Shown here one piece after another: positions 36,101 to 46,351 of a stretch of DNA of 64,000 nt. Position 1 is the stretch's first letter. Each line of letters starts with the position of its first letter. A program made the position numbers and the translations under genes. Location of the stretch: positions 2,240,464 through 2,304,463 of the forward strand of contig CM026431.1 of assembly GCA_014871385.1 (NCBI GenBank), in the 5' to 3' direction. This DNA comes from Ceratodon purpureus. Lineage: Eukaryota; Streptophyta; Bryopsida; Pseudoditrichales; Ditrichaceae. Under the pieces are notes generated by a model. The model ran no database searches, was not told the DNA's origin, and saw only the letters and a list, made by a program, of their open reading frames with translations.

Positions 36101-36170
36101 CAAGGCATCTCCATCCCGGTTCCTGAATACAATCCCTTGCTGTGGCATAAGAGTGCAACCTTCAGAGTCT
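33110..36170. other. AT-rich gene-free stretch, with a GC-rich left edge
   Basis: Bases 33110-33230 are GC-rich (GGGGGCGCGG, GGCGGGGCGCGGGG). From about 33250 the DNA becomes AT-rich with no credible gene to 36170. A 47-bp tandem duplication starts at 34926 and 34973 (GATTGGTATTTTATGATTG), followed by shorter TATATATTGGAAGAAGG repeats to about 35070. A 28-bp segment at 34864-34891 is identical to one at 41460-41487. A possible exon-like 35278-35523 frame shows no recognisable family. Confidence 0.45.
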
Positions 36171-37190
36171 CTAGTGAACCTTGTTGGACTCATCAGCTAC
36201 TCTTCTACTCCACGGAGAGAAATCTTCAAATGCAGACTCCTCATCGTTTTCATCTCCATCGTCATCATCAGAATCGTCCTCCCAGGTCGACCCATCTGCG
36301 TCGTCATCGCTCTCCCAGTCTTCATCCTCGGAGAAAGTTGACAGGCTCGAGTTGGAGCGCAACGGGACAAACTCGGAATCCTCCTGCTCAGGGTAAAGGT
36401 CCGAATCATCCTCAAGCTCTCTAAGTAAGGCAGCCTTGTTTGCCCACTCTTTGTGCGCTTCTGCAGCTGCCGATTGAGCTCTACCTGATGCCACTTCGTC
36501 CCACGAGAAAGAGATGTCTGCGTGTCTGCTCAGAGTCATTGTGTCCCCTGTCACAATCGTTTGCAAGTTTTTCATACTCGCCAGCCTCAGAATGTTGACG
36601 AAGTCGGAGTCGTCTGATACAAGGACTAGGGTTTCTAGGCCCCTGCAACCAAACCGTCATTCACTGGGAGGTTAGCATCATGTGCACAGGACTGTGAGGA
36701 ACTGTTTCTAGAGGATTGGAATTCCTGCAGCAAATTGAACTTTGCAAACTGGTTCTAGGGCTGGTTTCAAAAAACTTCGGTCATCTGAATTGTGGAGACG
36801 GGAAATGGAGAGTTACCTGTTGATATACACATTCATATGCTTGATGAGTACTTCATTAGCTGCTTGGGGCCTGTCCTCCACGGTCCTCAGATAGACACCC
36901 GCTCTTTTCAGCTCAGGGGCAAGGCCGTAACCTGTCTTGGGGGCCAGGAGCTGAGAAGCGATGGCCTGGTACATGTCTTCTTTCTCAGCCAGCTTCGCCT
37001 TGTACCTCTGCCGCTTCCCTCCTTTCAGGTGATTCAAGTGGGTCATTCTTTTATTGCGTTCTCTCTCGTGCAGCTGCTTGAAATGCTTCTTCAGCTTCAA
37101 ATATGTTTGGCACTTGCGGCCGCCATACTGGCACCGATACGGCTCTGTCGCACCACACAATGTCACAAATGATACCGAATCTGTGGGTAT
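36171..37190 (-). CDS. NYN-domain (PIN-like RNase fold) protein with zinc finger, C-terminal two exons
   Basis: The penultimate exon is 37190-36817 and the last exon 36642-36171, joined by a 174-base GT-AG intron in matching phase. The first exon has a finger-like CQYGGRKC with HFKQLHERE, then KTGYGLAPELKRAGVYLRTV and DRPQAANEVL. The second opens GLETLVLVSDDSDFVNILR and continues IVTGD, LSRHADISFSWDEV. This matches the NYN half of plant organelle-type 'putative endonuclease' proteins, where SDDSDF supplies acidic catalytic residues. The tail is strongly acidic (EDEDWESDDDADGS, DDSDDDDGDENDE). The second Cys expected in CxxC of the finger is Gly here. The N-terminal WDLDN part of the NYN fold was not found upstream, so the gene is either incomplete or its 5' exons lie beyond the copia fragment. 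Acts on RNA by family analogy. Confidence 0.65.
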
Positions 37191-37199
37191 CTTGCAGAG

Positions 37200-37810
37200 G
37201 TGCAAAAACTTGGGCATCCATCAAACTACCAACTATGGAACATCAAAATGAAATACATTGTTCTCCTGGCATACTTGTGGGACATAGTAGATCCATCACA
37301 AGAAATACCAAATGACAATATGATCAAATTGACTCCTCTAAATGCTTCCATTGATGAGTCACGAAAATCACTGGCTATGGCTATCTTGCAATCAGCAGTA
37401 AATCATACAACCAAAAACTTCATATCCCACATAAAAGAGCCTTGAGAATGTTGGATGGTGCTGCAAAACCACTTTGCACCTCACACAATTGCTCGTAAAT
37501 TCTATCTTTACAGAAGCCTTCTTAGTTTGAGAATGAAAGAAAACGAGCGATTTGATCATTTTTATAAAAGATTCACTCAACTGAAATGTGATCTCGAGGA
37601 TATGGGGAAGTTGTTTGAAGAAGAGGACCTGGTGTTTATGATACTTCAAGCCTTACCAAGGAGCTGGGATGACTTCACACGAAAGTGCGTGATGACGGAG
37701 AATTTCAAGGAGCTCAATTTATCTGAATTGTGTAGGAAGGTTAGGTCTGAAGAGAAGTGGTCAGGGGTTCTTGCGAAACTAAGCACGGTAAAGAAATTAT
37801 CCCTTTAGAA
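37200..37810 (+). mobile_element. Ty1/copia retrotransposon fossil, gag fragment
   Basis: Plus-strand translation shows a copia-type gag: an NYQLWNIKMKYIV start and, further on, LRMKENERFDHFYKRF and ALPRSWDDF, the pattern of the UBN2/gag domain. Only the gag part is visible; LTRs, protease, integrase and reverse transcriptase were not seen nearby. It is broken and short. It abuts the upstream edge of the NYN-gene exon, in the opposite orientation, so it probably inserted into that gene's intron or 5' region. Age cannot be set without LTRs, but the degree of decay suggests an old copy. Confidence 0.6.
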
Positions 37811-39402
37811 CCCAATTCTGAAATGACTTCTACGCGTGTGTCGTAAACAAACGTAAAACTTTATGTTGACAGTACACAAACAAAAATTTACTAAACATTC
37901 ATGAATCAGACTTTAAGTCACAGTGTCACAACACACTATGATGGAGTTGTCATTTTCTGATGAGGGGACCGGTTTATGTATTACATAATACTTGTAGGCT
38001 CCGGCAATCTACATAAACCAGGTGAGAAAAAACATACCAGCTAAAATCGGCATTCGCAGTGTTCCGGGGATGTTGCGGCACACAACTTACGCACTGCTGG
38101 CCACATTACATTTTGTCCGCTTCCACTTTCAGCAGGGTGCAAAAAAATTCTGCATGGCAGGATACAAACGCGTTAATCACTTTTGGCATCTCATCATTGG
38201 TATCTCATCACTGGTAACCTCTCTGGTGGCACTTCAGAAGGTAGCAGGAATATTCAGACAAAAAATTGTAGTAAAGAAAAGCTGTACTTCTGTTGCTTGC
38301 TGTAAAACCCTAAACCCTTAACCTGAAAAACTCTATCAAGGAGTAGTTGAACGTCAGACCAGGAATAGAAGCAGAGACTCTAGCGTAGACAACATCTAAG
38401 CGTATGACAGATCTAAGGTGGACACTGTTTGCCATTAATGACATACATGCAAGGTGAGCAAAGAACATTGACAAATATTTTTTCAGAAAGTTGAGTAGGT
38501 CTTACATGCGGAGGAATTACTTGATTGCTTTTCAGCAACAGGCTCAATGTACTTCCTGGGTTGAGTAGCGCCCAAGACCTCCAAAATCTGGAGGTTCGGG
38601 AGCTCAGTGAAGCTTTCCAAATTTTCTATCACAGAGCAAGGAAAACTCCAGATCAATCTCAAGGGACATGCTAGGCATGGTGTGTGCATGTTCTTGATAA
38701 CCAGAAGCATGTATCAATCATGGCCAATGAAGCATTGTTACCGGTTGCCACATTCTTGATGTCTCTCATCGCTGAAACTCTTTGAAACTGAGAAGATGAT
38801 TTCCGGATGCTCTCGTTAGCGATCTTTCCCTAAAAGAGACGCCCCAACACTTTAAAATTAATAGAATTCGGAACGCTTACATAAGTCTTTGGTGGAATTG
38901 ATTCCGACTTAGGTAATTGATTCCGACTTAGTTAATTGTAGAAGTCCTGATTCAACTGTATAACTCCTGTGTACAGCTAGTTCTAATGGTAGACTCTGCA
39001 GTGGTGGCCATGCTCAGGCCACTCACGCCATCGAAAAAGAACCGAAGAATTGATCACTACGACGGCTTGATATTTTTGGGAGGAAACACCAACCCTTTTG
39101 CTCTGTTCTAACGTTCTAACTCATGCACTCTGTACCCGAGTCTAGGTCTAAATGCTAGAATCTTTCTAAAACCTCATGGTAATGGTATGAGGCCTGGACC
39201 TAGATACTACAAAAATTCGTGTCAAATATCCTAAACCTTAAAACGATCATTGATTGATTCCGAAACTGATTTAAAAAGAATAGTATTTCTAATATCGCCT
39301 CCATATAAAAGCCGGAAGGGTCTTGCCAGCTGCCCGACATCTGCAAGATGTTCTGTAACGATATAACCATACTGAAATAAGAAAATTTGGAAAGAGATGT
39401 AC
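37811..39402. other. Mostly non-coding; one exon-like minus-strand segment
   Basis: No clear gene. On the minus strand, about 38625-38505 reads ENLESFTELPNLQILEVLG then PRKYIEPVAEKQSSNSSAC and meets a GTAAG donor, so it may be an orphan exon; no family is recognised. One isolated AGTGTCAC copy lies at 37922. The rest is unremarkable AT-rich DNA. Confidence 0.35.
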
Positions 39403-39582
39403 CTCGTCTGGTTTGGCAACGACCACCCCGAGCAAGATTAGCAAGTCTGCTTGTGGGTTATGATCAAAGAAATGGGGTAATGATGTAAGCAGGCAGTTGG
39501 AATAATCACATGAGTACGCCGGCTCTGGTTTGACACATGGGACGAAACTTCAATCAGCAGGAGGCGTCCACAGCTGCTTGAA
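39403..39582 (-). pseudogene. O-fucosyltransferase-like exon fragment
   Basis: An exon-like stretch bounded by a TTTCCAG acceptor and a GAG/GTACAT donor. It reads FKQLWTPPAD, a TGA, then SFVPCVKPEPAYS. The pattern LWxPP...FxPCVxPxPxY is typical of the start of the plant O-fucosyltransferase domain. The following residues do not continue with the expected GGLNQMR segment. With a stop inside and the rest of the domain missing, it looks like a dead or captured fragment. The match is short, so the call is tentative. Confidence 0.3.
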
Positions 39583-39894
39583 CTGGAAACGAAAAGCACA
39601 AAGAATAAGCAATACAAACGAGGCCTAAAAGAAATTATATGACACCACGGCGAACAAATACTAACCAGTCAATCCTCTCTCATGAGGTGCTCCTGAATTA
39701 AGCTCCTGTAGACATCACTCATGACAACCGAATCGGCCTATGCGGATGAAAGCACCATCTCACAAAAGCAAATGACCAAACCCTACTCATCCTTGAGCAA
39801 TGCTAGCGGATGCAGAGAAAAATGAGCAGTGAGAGTTCTATGTGACGTTTCTCATATAAATTGATACCAGGTTTAAAGGTAATCAAATACTCAC

Positions 39895-40374
39895 TTCTTC
39901 TGTGACGCAAGTCTCGAGTTTGCAAATATCGAATTTCAGCACTAACAGCCTCAAGGAGTTCACCGAGCTGGGCAATTTTCACATCAACGGGTTTGAGGTG
40001 CTCTGCAACCAAGAAACCAATGCTACCATACTTAACACATTGTTTAAATTTCAGAATAATCAACTACAAAACATTTAAAGCACTCAAGTCGTCTCTTTCT
40101 TTTGTCACTCTGATCATGATACAAATATATCATCGTAGAAAGCCATAATAAATCACCACCAATGCTATTTAGTACAAAAAGATCTGAACAAGCAGCCATG
40201 CAATAAAAAAGCCCGTCATTTATCCACGACAAACACCACGTTCTTCGTATCCACTTCCAAGCATTTTCACGTCACCATGCTAGAACAAGTACCGCCTCAG
40301 GAAGCATTGAACCATGAAGCTCAGAGATATGAATCTTACCATCCTTCGCCAAATCTTCGACACCAAATCTTGTT
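39895..40374 (-). pseudogene. p24/TMED (emp24) family exons, beta-type
   Basis: Two exons, 40374-40340 and 40002-39895, join across GT-AG borders in matching phase. The join gives TRFGVEDLAKDEHLKPVDV and then IAQLGELLEAVSAEIRYLQ plus TRDLRHRR. This is the coiled-coil region of plant p24 beta proteins, cargo adaptors of ER-Golgi vesicles, where LAKDEHLxPVxVKI and the RDxRHR end are characteristic. The lumenal GOLD domain upstream and the following transmembrane exon were not found. A frame upstream (40.4-40.8 kb) does not resemble the GOLD domain. Either the remaining exons have diverged past recognition or this is a captured or dead fragment. Confidence 0.55.
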
Positions 40375-40922
40375 CTGGTGCAGACAACGGGTTGTGAAGA
40401 CAAAATTTGTAGCGTCTCTAACCCGAAAACCCCCTTATACAAACCCAAATACACATGAGCTGCACCAACCACCCAGCATCCGCGCCATAGCCATGGCACA
40501 CGCAAACCACGCCCCGAACCCCACCCTCCACCGGCGTCCACGACCGCCACCACTGCTTCAATTGATCACACCTTCAAGAAAAGTAAAGCTCCGGCAAACA
40601 CAAATCCCACCAAACCCAACAAAATTCTCGATACACGCTGGTCCCTGAACCAGCATTCTCTCGATCTCTCTTCCAACAGAGCCAAAATCCGAAACTCTCC
40701 CCAAGGTTACTCCCGCATTCAAAGACGACTTCCAGCAGTAGCATGTATAAGGACTACATAACCCACAACAATTGCACACCAAACGACACTCCCTCCGTAT
40801 ATAACTCCCGCTCACTTTTCCATTAAATCGCAGATTCCGCAACGCTGTAAGTGAACCGCTACCGGGAACGTCGGAACGCCGGGAACGCGATTACTGGGAA
40901 CCCAAGTATCGGGAACAATGTT

Positions 40923-41014
40923 GGAACTGTCGTGGGTGACGAAATGGAACTGTCGTGGGTGACGAAATGGAACTGTCGTGGGGGCCGAAATGGAACTGTC
41001 GTGGGTGACGAAAT
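40923..41014 (+). repeat. 23-bp tandem repeat, four copies
   Basis: Units start at 40923, 40946, 40969 and 40992. Each begins GGAACTGTCGTGGG and ends with GACGAAAT; the third unit has GGCC in place of TGAC. It lies just upstream of the minus-strand p24-like exons and could be a promoter-proximal minisatellite. Confidence 0.85.
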
Positions 41015-41080
41015 AATTGTCATGTTGACGAACGACCCTCCCAGCCATGCTAAACCAGATCCGACTTAGGTCGTCACTGG

Positions 41081-41864
41081 AATTTTTACATTTGGTAAAC
41101 CTAATTTTGTCGTGCATCAGAAAACATTTGAATACAAATATATTTGTTCTATTTTTAGAAAATTTATGCATGTTTGGAAATCTCTAAAAAGGACTTCGTT
41201 TTTGTTGAACATGCCATGTAGGTACGGTATGTGTTTTGTTTGAATTTTTTTCAAAGACTTTTAAAAATTGTTGTAGCTTTTTTCAAGACATCAAATGACT
41301 TGTAAACATTTTTCTACAAGTATGAATTACCTATAAAATGTGATACATGAGTAAAAAAAATTATCTTGTTTGACGTTGTAAATTTTTCATATATGTGCAA
41401 TTCAATGATTTAAATTTTTATTTTTTTTGAACTTACGGATTACTTTTTGCTATCCACGGTATTGCCGTATAATTATCTGATTTTAAATTTTTACATTTGG
41501 TAAACCTAATTTTGTCGTGCATCAGAAAACATTTGAATACAAATATATTTGTTCTATTTTTAGAAAATTTATGCATGTTTGGAAATCTCTAAAAAGGACT
41601 TCGTTTTTGTTGAACATGCCATGTAGGTACGGTATGTGTTTTGTTTGAATTTTTTTCAAAGACTTTTAAAAATTGTTGTAGCTTTTTTCAAGACATCAAA
41701 TGACTTGTAAACATTTTTCTACAAGTATGAATTACCTATAAAATGTGATACATGAGTAAAAAAAATTATCTTGTTTGACGTTGTAAATTTTTCATATATG
41801 TGCAATTCAATGATTTAAATTTTTATTTTTTTTGAACTTACGGATTACTTTTTGCTATCCACGG
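41081..41864 (+). repeat. 379-bp direct duplication with 26-bp spacer
   Basis: Bases 41081-41459 recur at 41486-41864 with no difference that I can see, an offset of 405. The 26-base spacer plus two bases of copy 2 (41460-41487) equals the segment at 34864-34891. The copies are AT-rich and non-coding. Near-identity indicates a recent tandem duplication of a 405-bp unit. Confidence 0.9.
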
Positions 41865-43496
41865 CAAAGCAGACGAGTTGCTTTTCGCAACCCATCGCCG
41901 GGGTTGTCCATGTGGTAGAGGTGAGATTTCATAGCCGATCGAAAACGAACCGCCAACCTCTTGGCACCCCGGCAACACTCGACACTTATCCAAGTCCATC
42001 ATCTTGGTAGTTTAAGGTCATTTTTGGACAAAATTCAATGATATTGATCCACAAGGAATCTAAGGTGTTAGCTTGGCAAAATTATGTGCAAAGAAACCTT
42101 TGTTTACTTCATACTACCATAATACCATAGCATATTTGTCACCTACCGAACAAACAATAATTGCTTGTAAAACTAAGATTTATTTGCTAAAAATAGGTTC
42201 ATTTTTTAAATTTGTTCTTCAATTTTTTGGAGTAAAGAAGATGTACCAAGATGACAATTTAAATTACATTTTTATTGATTTTGTTGGCTTACCTTGTCTT
42301 TACCTAAGTTTGTGCCCCAATCTTGGTTAACTTGTCGTAAACTATTTGTCTTTGGACTTTGCATGGTTGTATGTATTTGTTTTTGATTGAATTTAGCGTA
42401 CAAGAATATTGGCTATAGCACCCTTACAATAACGAGTAGATTTTGCATTTGTTTCCATTACAAAAGACGAGATTGGCGGAGAAGTGTCTTTAGGCACTGT
42501 GAAGGTGAACAATTTGAGCAAGGTGGCTGACTTTTCCAAGACAATAAACACGAATAGCATGACAACAATAAGTAGCTTGATGTAAGTCTTTCCTTCATAT
42601 TTTAGAAATGTGATTTGTAAATACTAGAAAAGAAATTCGTAAAGTTATATTTGCATTAAGATTAAGAGAGCTACTTCAATATATGTATTTGCAATCACAA
42701 AGAACTTTATATATAAATTCAATTGCTTTGCCGGTTAAGGGACGCTAATTAGCAAGCCACATCACAAGTACAAAAACAATTAGCCACAAACAAATTGAAC
42801 ATCTACTTCAATAATTTAATTTGAAGTTTGTAGCAAGCTATCACTAATTCTGTAAGCCACAACAAGTTGTTTCAGCAAAGAGTCAAGAAAATGAGTTTTG
42901 GCTTATCTTAAATTAGTATTCGCAACCTCAATAATTTTGCAACTGCTCAATAAAATCTTCAACACTTGAGGGCCCCTGCATAGTCATGGTATTCAATAGC
43001 ACAAGAAGTTTTTATTTTCCAAATGTATAAATAAGCTTTTATAAACATCCATAGGAGCAACAAAGAAGAGGTGGAAACGGACTAGATTTCAGGAGGTTGG
43101 TGTTAGAGAAAGGTGACCTTGAACTAGAGTACGTTAGCTTTGAAGCTTCTCTACTACATCTCCTGGACAAATCTCTGCTCCTCCCGAAAGTTCATGTCTT
43201 TACTTCTCCCGAATGTTTATTCTCTGATCATTTGATCCTTTGCTCATCCCAAAAATCTTCTCACCTCTACTTCCTCTTGGCACAAATCTATGACATAGCT
43301 ATATAAGAAACAATAGATTCAAAATAAAGGTTAAAAAAATAGATTCACAACGACTTTGAATATATTACTCGAAGTTGAATTTGTTTCTGAACCACTCGGA
43401 ATTTGTTTGTTTCAGAACACCGGTTTCTAAAACAATCCGAAGCTTGCTCCGGAGCTGAGCCATAGGGATAATATGTTTATGGCTTAATAGATGTAA
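41865..43496. other. Gene-free stretch
   Basis: No credible gene. A short exon-like plus-strand frame at about 42470-42585 (GGEVSLGTVKVNNLSKVADFS) ends at a GTAAGT donor, but it has no recognised family. The first 100 bases are moderately GC-rich, the remainder AT-rich. Confidence 0.4.
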
Positions 43497-44025
43497 GGCC
43501 ACTACAAGAAAACATGCCCAATGTGACTGCATATGACCGTGAAAATGTGACCATGCAGTCACCTTAGTCATCGGTTTAGTCATGATTCAGCCTAGTCATG
43601 CAGTAGTCATAAGAGTAGTCATATTTTTTAGGACCTCGGAGGGAACGGCTATGGGAACGGGTTCTATTCGCCTTGGTACAGGTCCATATGGTAATCACTA
43701 AGCGCTTACTATGGGGAGTCACAATAAGGACAACGATGACTGGGTGCATCGGAATAGTTGTGATGTCCTTTATTTATTTGAGGTCCTTTGCAATTGATGA
43801 ACATTCAGACTATGTTATTATATGTTGAAGTTTATTAAAGGATTGGTCTTTCCACGAGTTATTGCAGTTACAATAGCCACATCCGCTCTTGCACAATATT
43901 TGCCGATCAAAAAGGAAATTTTCATTAGTTCATACATTGGTTTGCATCTCTTCTAGTTTACATAACAGAGGAATATATTTATATGAATGTAGTCATAAAA
44001 AAACATCTAAGTAATCATGAGTCTA

Positions 44026-44690
44026 CTATGGATGCGGGATCTAATTAAGAGAATTTGTAATTTAGAAAGAGGAAAATAAAGGAGATGTCAACAAAGTTTT
44101 TAAAGCGTACTTTGGATACGGCAAGTGATTAAAAAATCTAGATAGAGATAAAAAAAGAGAATGCCAACAGAGTTCTGAAACTGTATTAAGAATACAATAC
44201 AATAAGTGATTCAAAAATGACTCATAATTTTTAAAATAAATTAAAAAATAAATGAAGTTCCAAAATTCTACTTTGGCTAAGGTAAAGAATTGACAGAACT
44301 TGTAATTTAGAAAGAGAAAAAAAATGTCAACAAAGTTCTAAAAGTGTACTTTGGATACAGCAAGTGATTCAAAAAAAATTATTTCAAAAAAGGAAAAAAA
44401 TAGAAAAACAGAAACCAAAATTCTACTTTGGATATAATGACTATTACAAATAATGTGTAATTTAAAAAAAAAAAATCTCAATTCTGAAATTCTATTATAG
44501 ATACGGGAACTAATTGACTAAATTTGTAATTTAGAAAGAGGAAAAAAAAGAAAATGACAAAAAAGTTTTGAAAGTTTACCAAAGATACAATACAACAAGT
44601 GATTAAAAAATGACTGAAGGAAAAAAAGGATAAAACCGAAGTTCTGAAATTCTACTATGGATACAATAATTAATTCAAGTAATGTCTATT
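44026..44690 (+). repeat. Degenerate internal repeats of the CACTA element
   Basis: Four to five imperfect copies of a phrase like CTATGGATACGGGA-CTAATTGA followed by TTTGTAATTTAGAAAGAG and then TGTCAACAAAGTTCT and AGTGTACTTTGGATAC. Copies begin near 44026, 44272, 44432, 44493 and 44647. They lie inside the CACTA element and are non-coding. Confidence 0.65.
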
Positions 44691-45049
44691 GGAACAAGAC
44701 ATATGTTCCTCTGCGCAGTTCCTAGAGTCATGCTTTGTTGTAATAAAGTTGGTTTGGATGACTACACGTAGTCATGTAGTCTTCTACCTGACTAATAGTA
44801 ATCATAAACCTCTAAAAGACTCAATCAATAATTGAAACGTGGCCAAGGTGGACCTTGCCTTCATTTTTGTTTAGGGTTAAGGTTAGGCTTAGGTGTATTA
44901 AGGGCCACTAGCCGCCAGCCCCTCATTTTTGGGGCTTTCTCTCCCTTGTAGCATTGTTGAAGGTAAGAGGTGTTGAGGAGTACTTGGAGATTGGAGTTTA
45001 GAGGGATACTTAGAGGATTAGAGGTGTAGAGGAGGAGAGGTTTTATATG

Positions 45050-45372
45050 TTTTTTTGCTTTGGTCGTGGGTTCAAATCCCTATGCCGACGTGGTGTTTAC
45101 TACCATAGTCCACCCAACTATGGTCGGGGGTCTTGAGACCTCGTCGCATGGGTACCCAAAAAGAACTTGGGGGGGATGACATGTCGATTGTCTTCAAGGC
45201 ACTTAGTGTAGAGGCACTTAGAAAAGTGTTTACCTTTGAAAGGGGGGAGTAGCTCTAGATTCATTATCCTTTGTCCAGAGGTCATCGGATTAGTGGATAG
45301 AACAAACAAACACTATATTCACGTCGGCTCCTTCGGGGCCGGAGTTCTTCTTCTTCTGGTTTTTTGCTTTGG
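45050..45372 (+). mobile_element. SINE-like insertion with B-box, inside the CACTA element
   Basis: The stretch has GGGTTCAAATCCC at about 45069, close to the tRNA B-box, and ends in a TTCTTCTTCTTC run. It is flanked on both sides by nearly the same phrase, GTTTTTTTGCTTTGGT at about 45049 and GTTTTTTGCTTTGGT at about 45358, which would be a target-site duplication. The body is GC-richer than its host element. No clear A-box was found, so it may be 5'-truncated or only SINE-like. Confidence 0.45.
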
Positions 45373-46351
45373 TAGTGGGCACTATCTATTGTATGACAGT
45401 GTTAATTGCTAGTGGTCTCTTGCAATGGGTCGAATAGCTAACCACTCTTGAATGTGTGAGGCAAAGACTCCAATTGTCCATCCAAAGGCTACATGAGATT
45501 CTTTAAGGTATTGTGTTTCATGCATCATCTTCTTTTCATCTTGAATCAAATTTGATTTTAATGGAGTCTAAATAGTACTAAATACAACTGAACAATGTGG
45601 CATTTCCCTTAACTTTGTATGTGTCTTCCATTGAATCCTACATATATTTCTTCCATTGCATGATTCTAGTACTCATGTAGAATGCGACTCTCAGTCAAAG
45701 AAATCACCGCTCTACGTAGTCATAGGGCCACATACGTGCAGTACGAACATTGTCACTACTACTAGTCATGTAATGTTGTCGCTCTTTTCGATATTGTCAC
45801 TGAAACCAGTCATCTACACTTTATACTTTTGTAAAACATTACTAGAGGTATGGAATACATCACTGCCGGCAATCACAACGTTAGCTCAAATATAATGATG
45901 CAGAGTCATAATTCACGGCAGTTAAAAACATAACTACCAGTAACATTCCACATCAGCAACATTATGACATTAAATATGACTCGACATAGTCACATTCCAC
46001 GTCACTAAAAAATATGAGTCAGTACAGTCACCATCACAGTACAATGCGTAATGATAAAACCATTTATGTATTGACTAGTACCTCACTACAATTAGTCATG
46101 TCAACAAAAATCATACTAAGTTGGCTGTACCCAATCATATTTTACGAAGTCCCATCTCAAGTCGCCAATCCAGGTTCCAAGACTGTCTGGAACGTAGCAT
46201 TGGGAACCCATATTGTCTGATATGCCAGCCAGTCAGATTGTCCGGAGCGACTAATTTGAAATGACTACAGATGGTGCTAGTCACATGTGGATTTATGCCA
46301 TATTTCAGTAAGAAAACCTAGTCACATTGGGCCTATTTTCTTGTAAAGGGC

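Larger units (their letters stand above)
43500..46348. mobile_element. Non-autonomous CACTA (En/Spm-type) DNA transposon
   Basis: The left end reads CACTACAAGAAAACATGCCC followed by AATGTGACT. The right end, read inward on the other strand, is CTTTACAAGAAAATAGGCCC followed by AATGTGACT, so the terminal inverted repeats match over roughly 28 bases with a few changes. The host trinucleotide GGC flanks both ends (43497-43499 and 46349-46351), the 3-bp duplication expected for CACTA. Near each end the hexamer AGTCAT/ATGACT recurs many times, the usual subterminal repeats. There is no transposase frame in its 2.85 kb. The outermost bases of the right end have drifted from CACTA. Confidence 0.8.
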
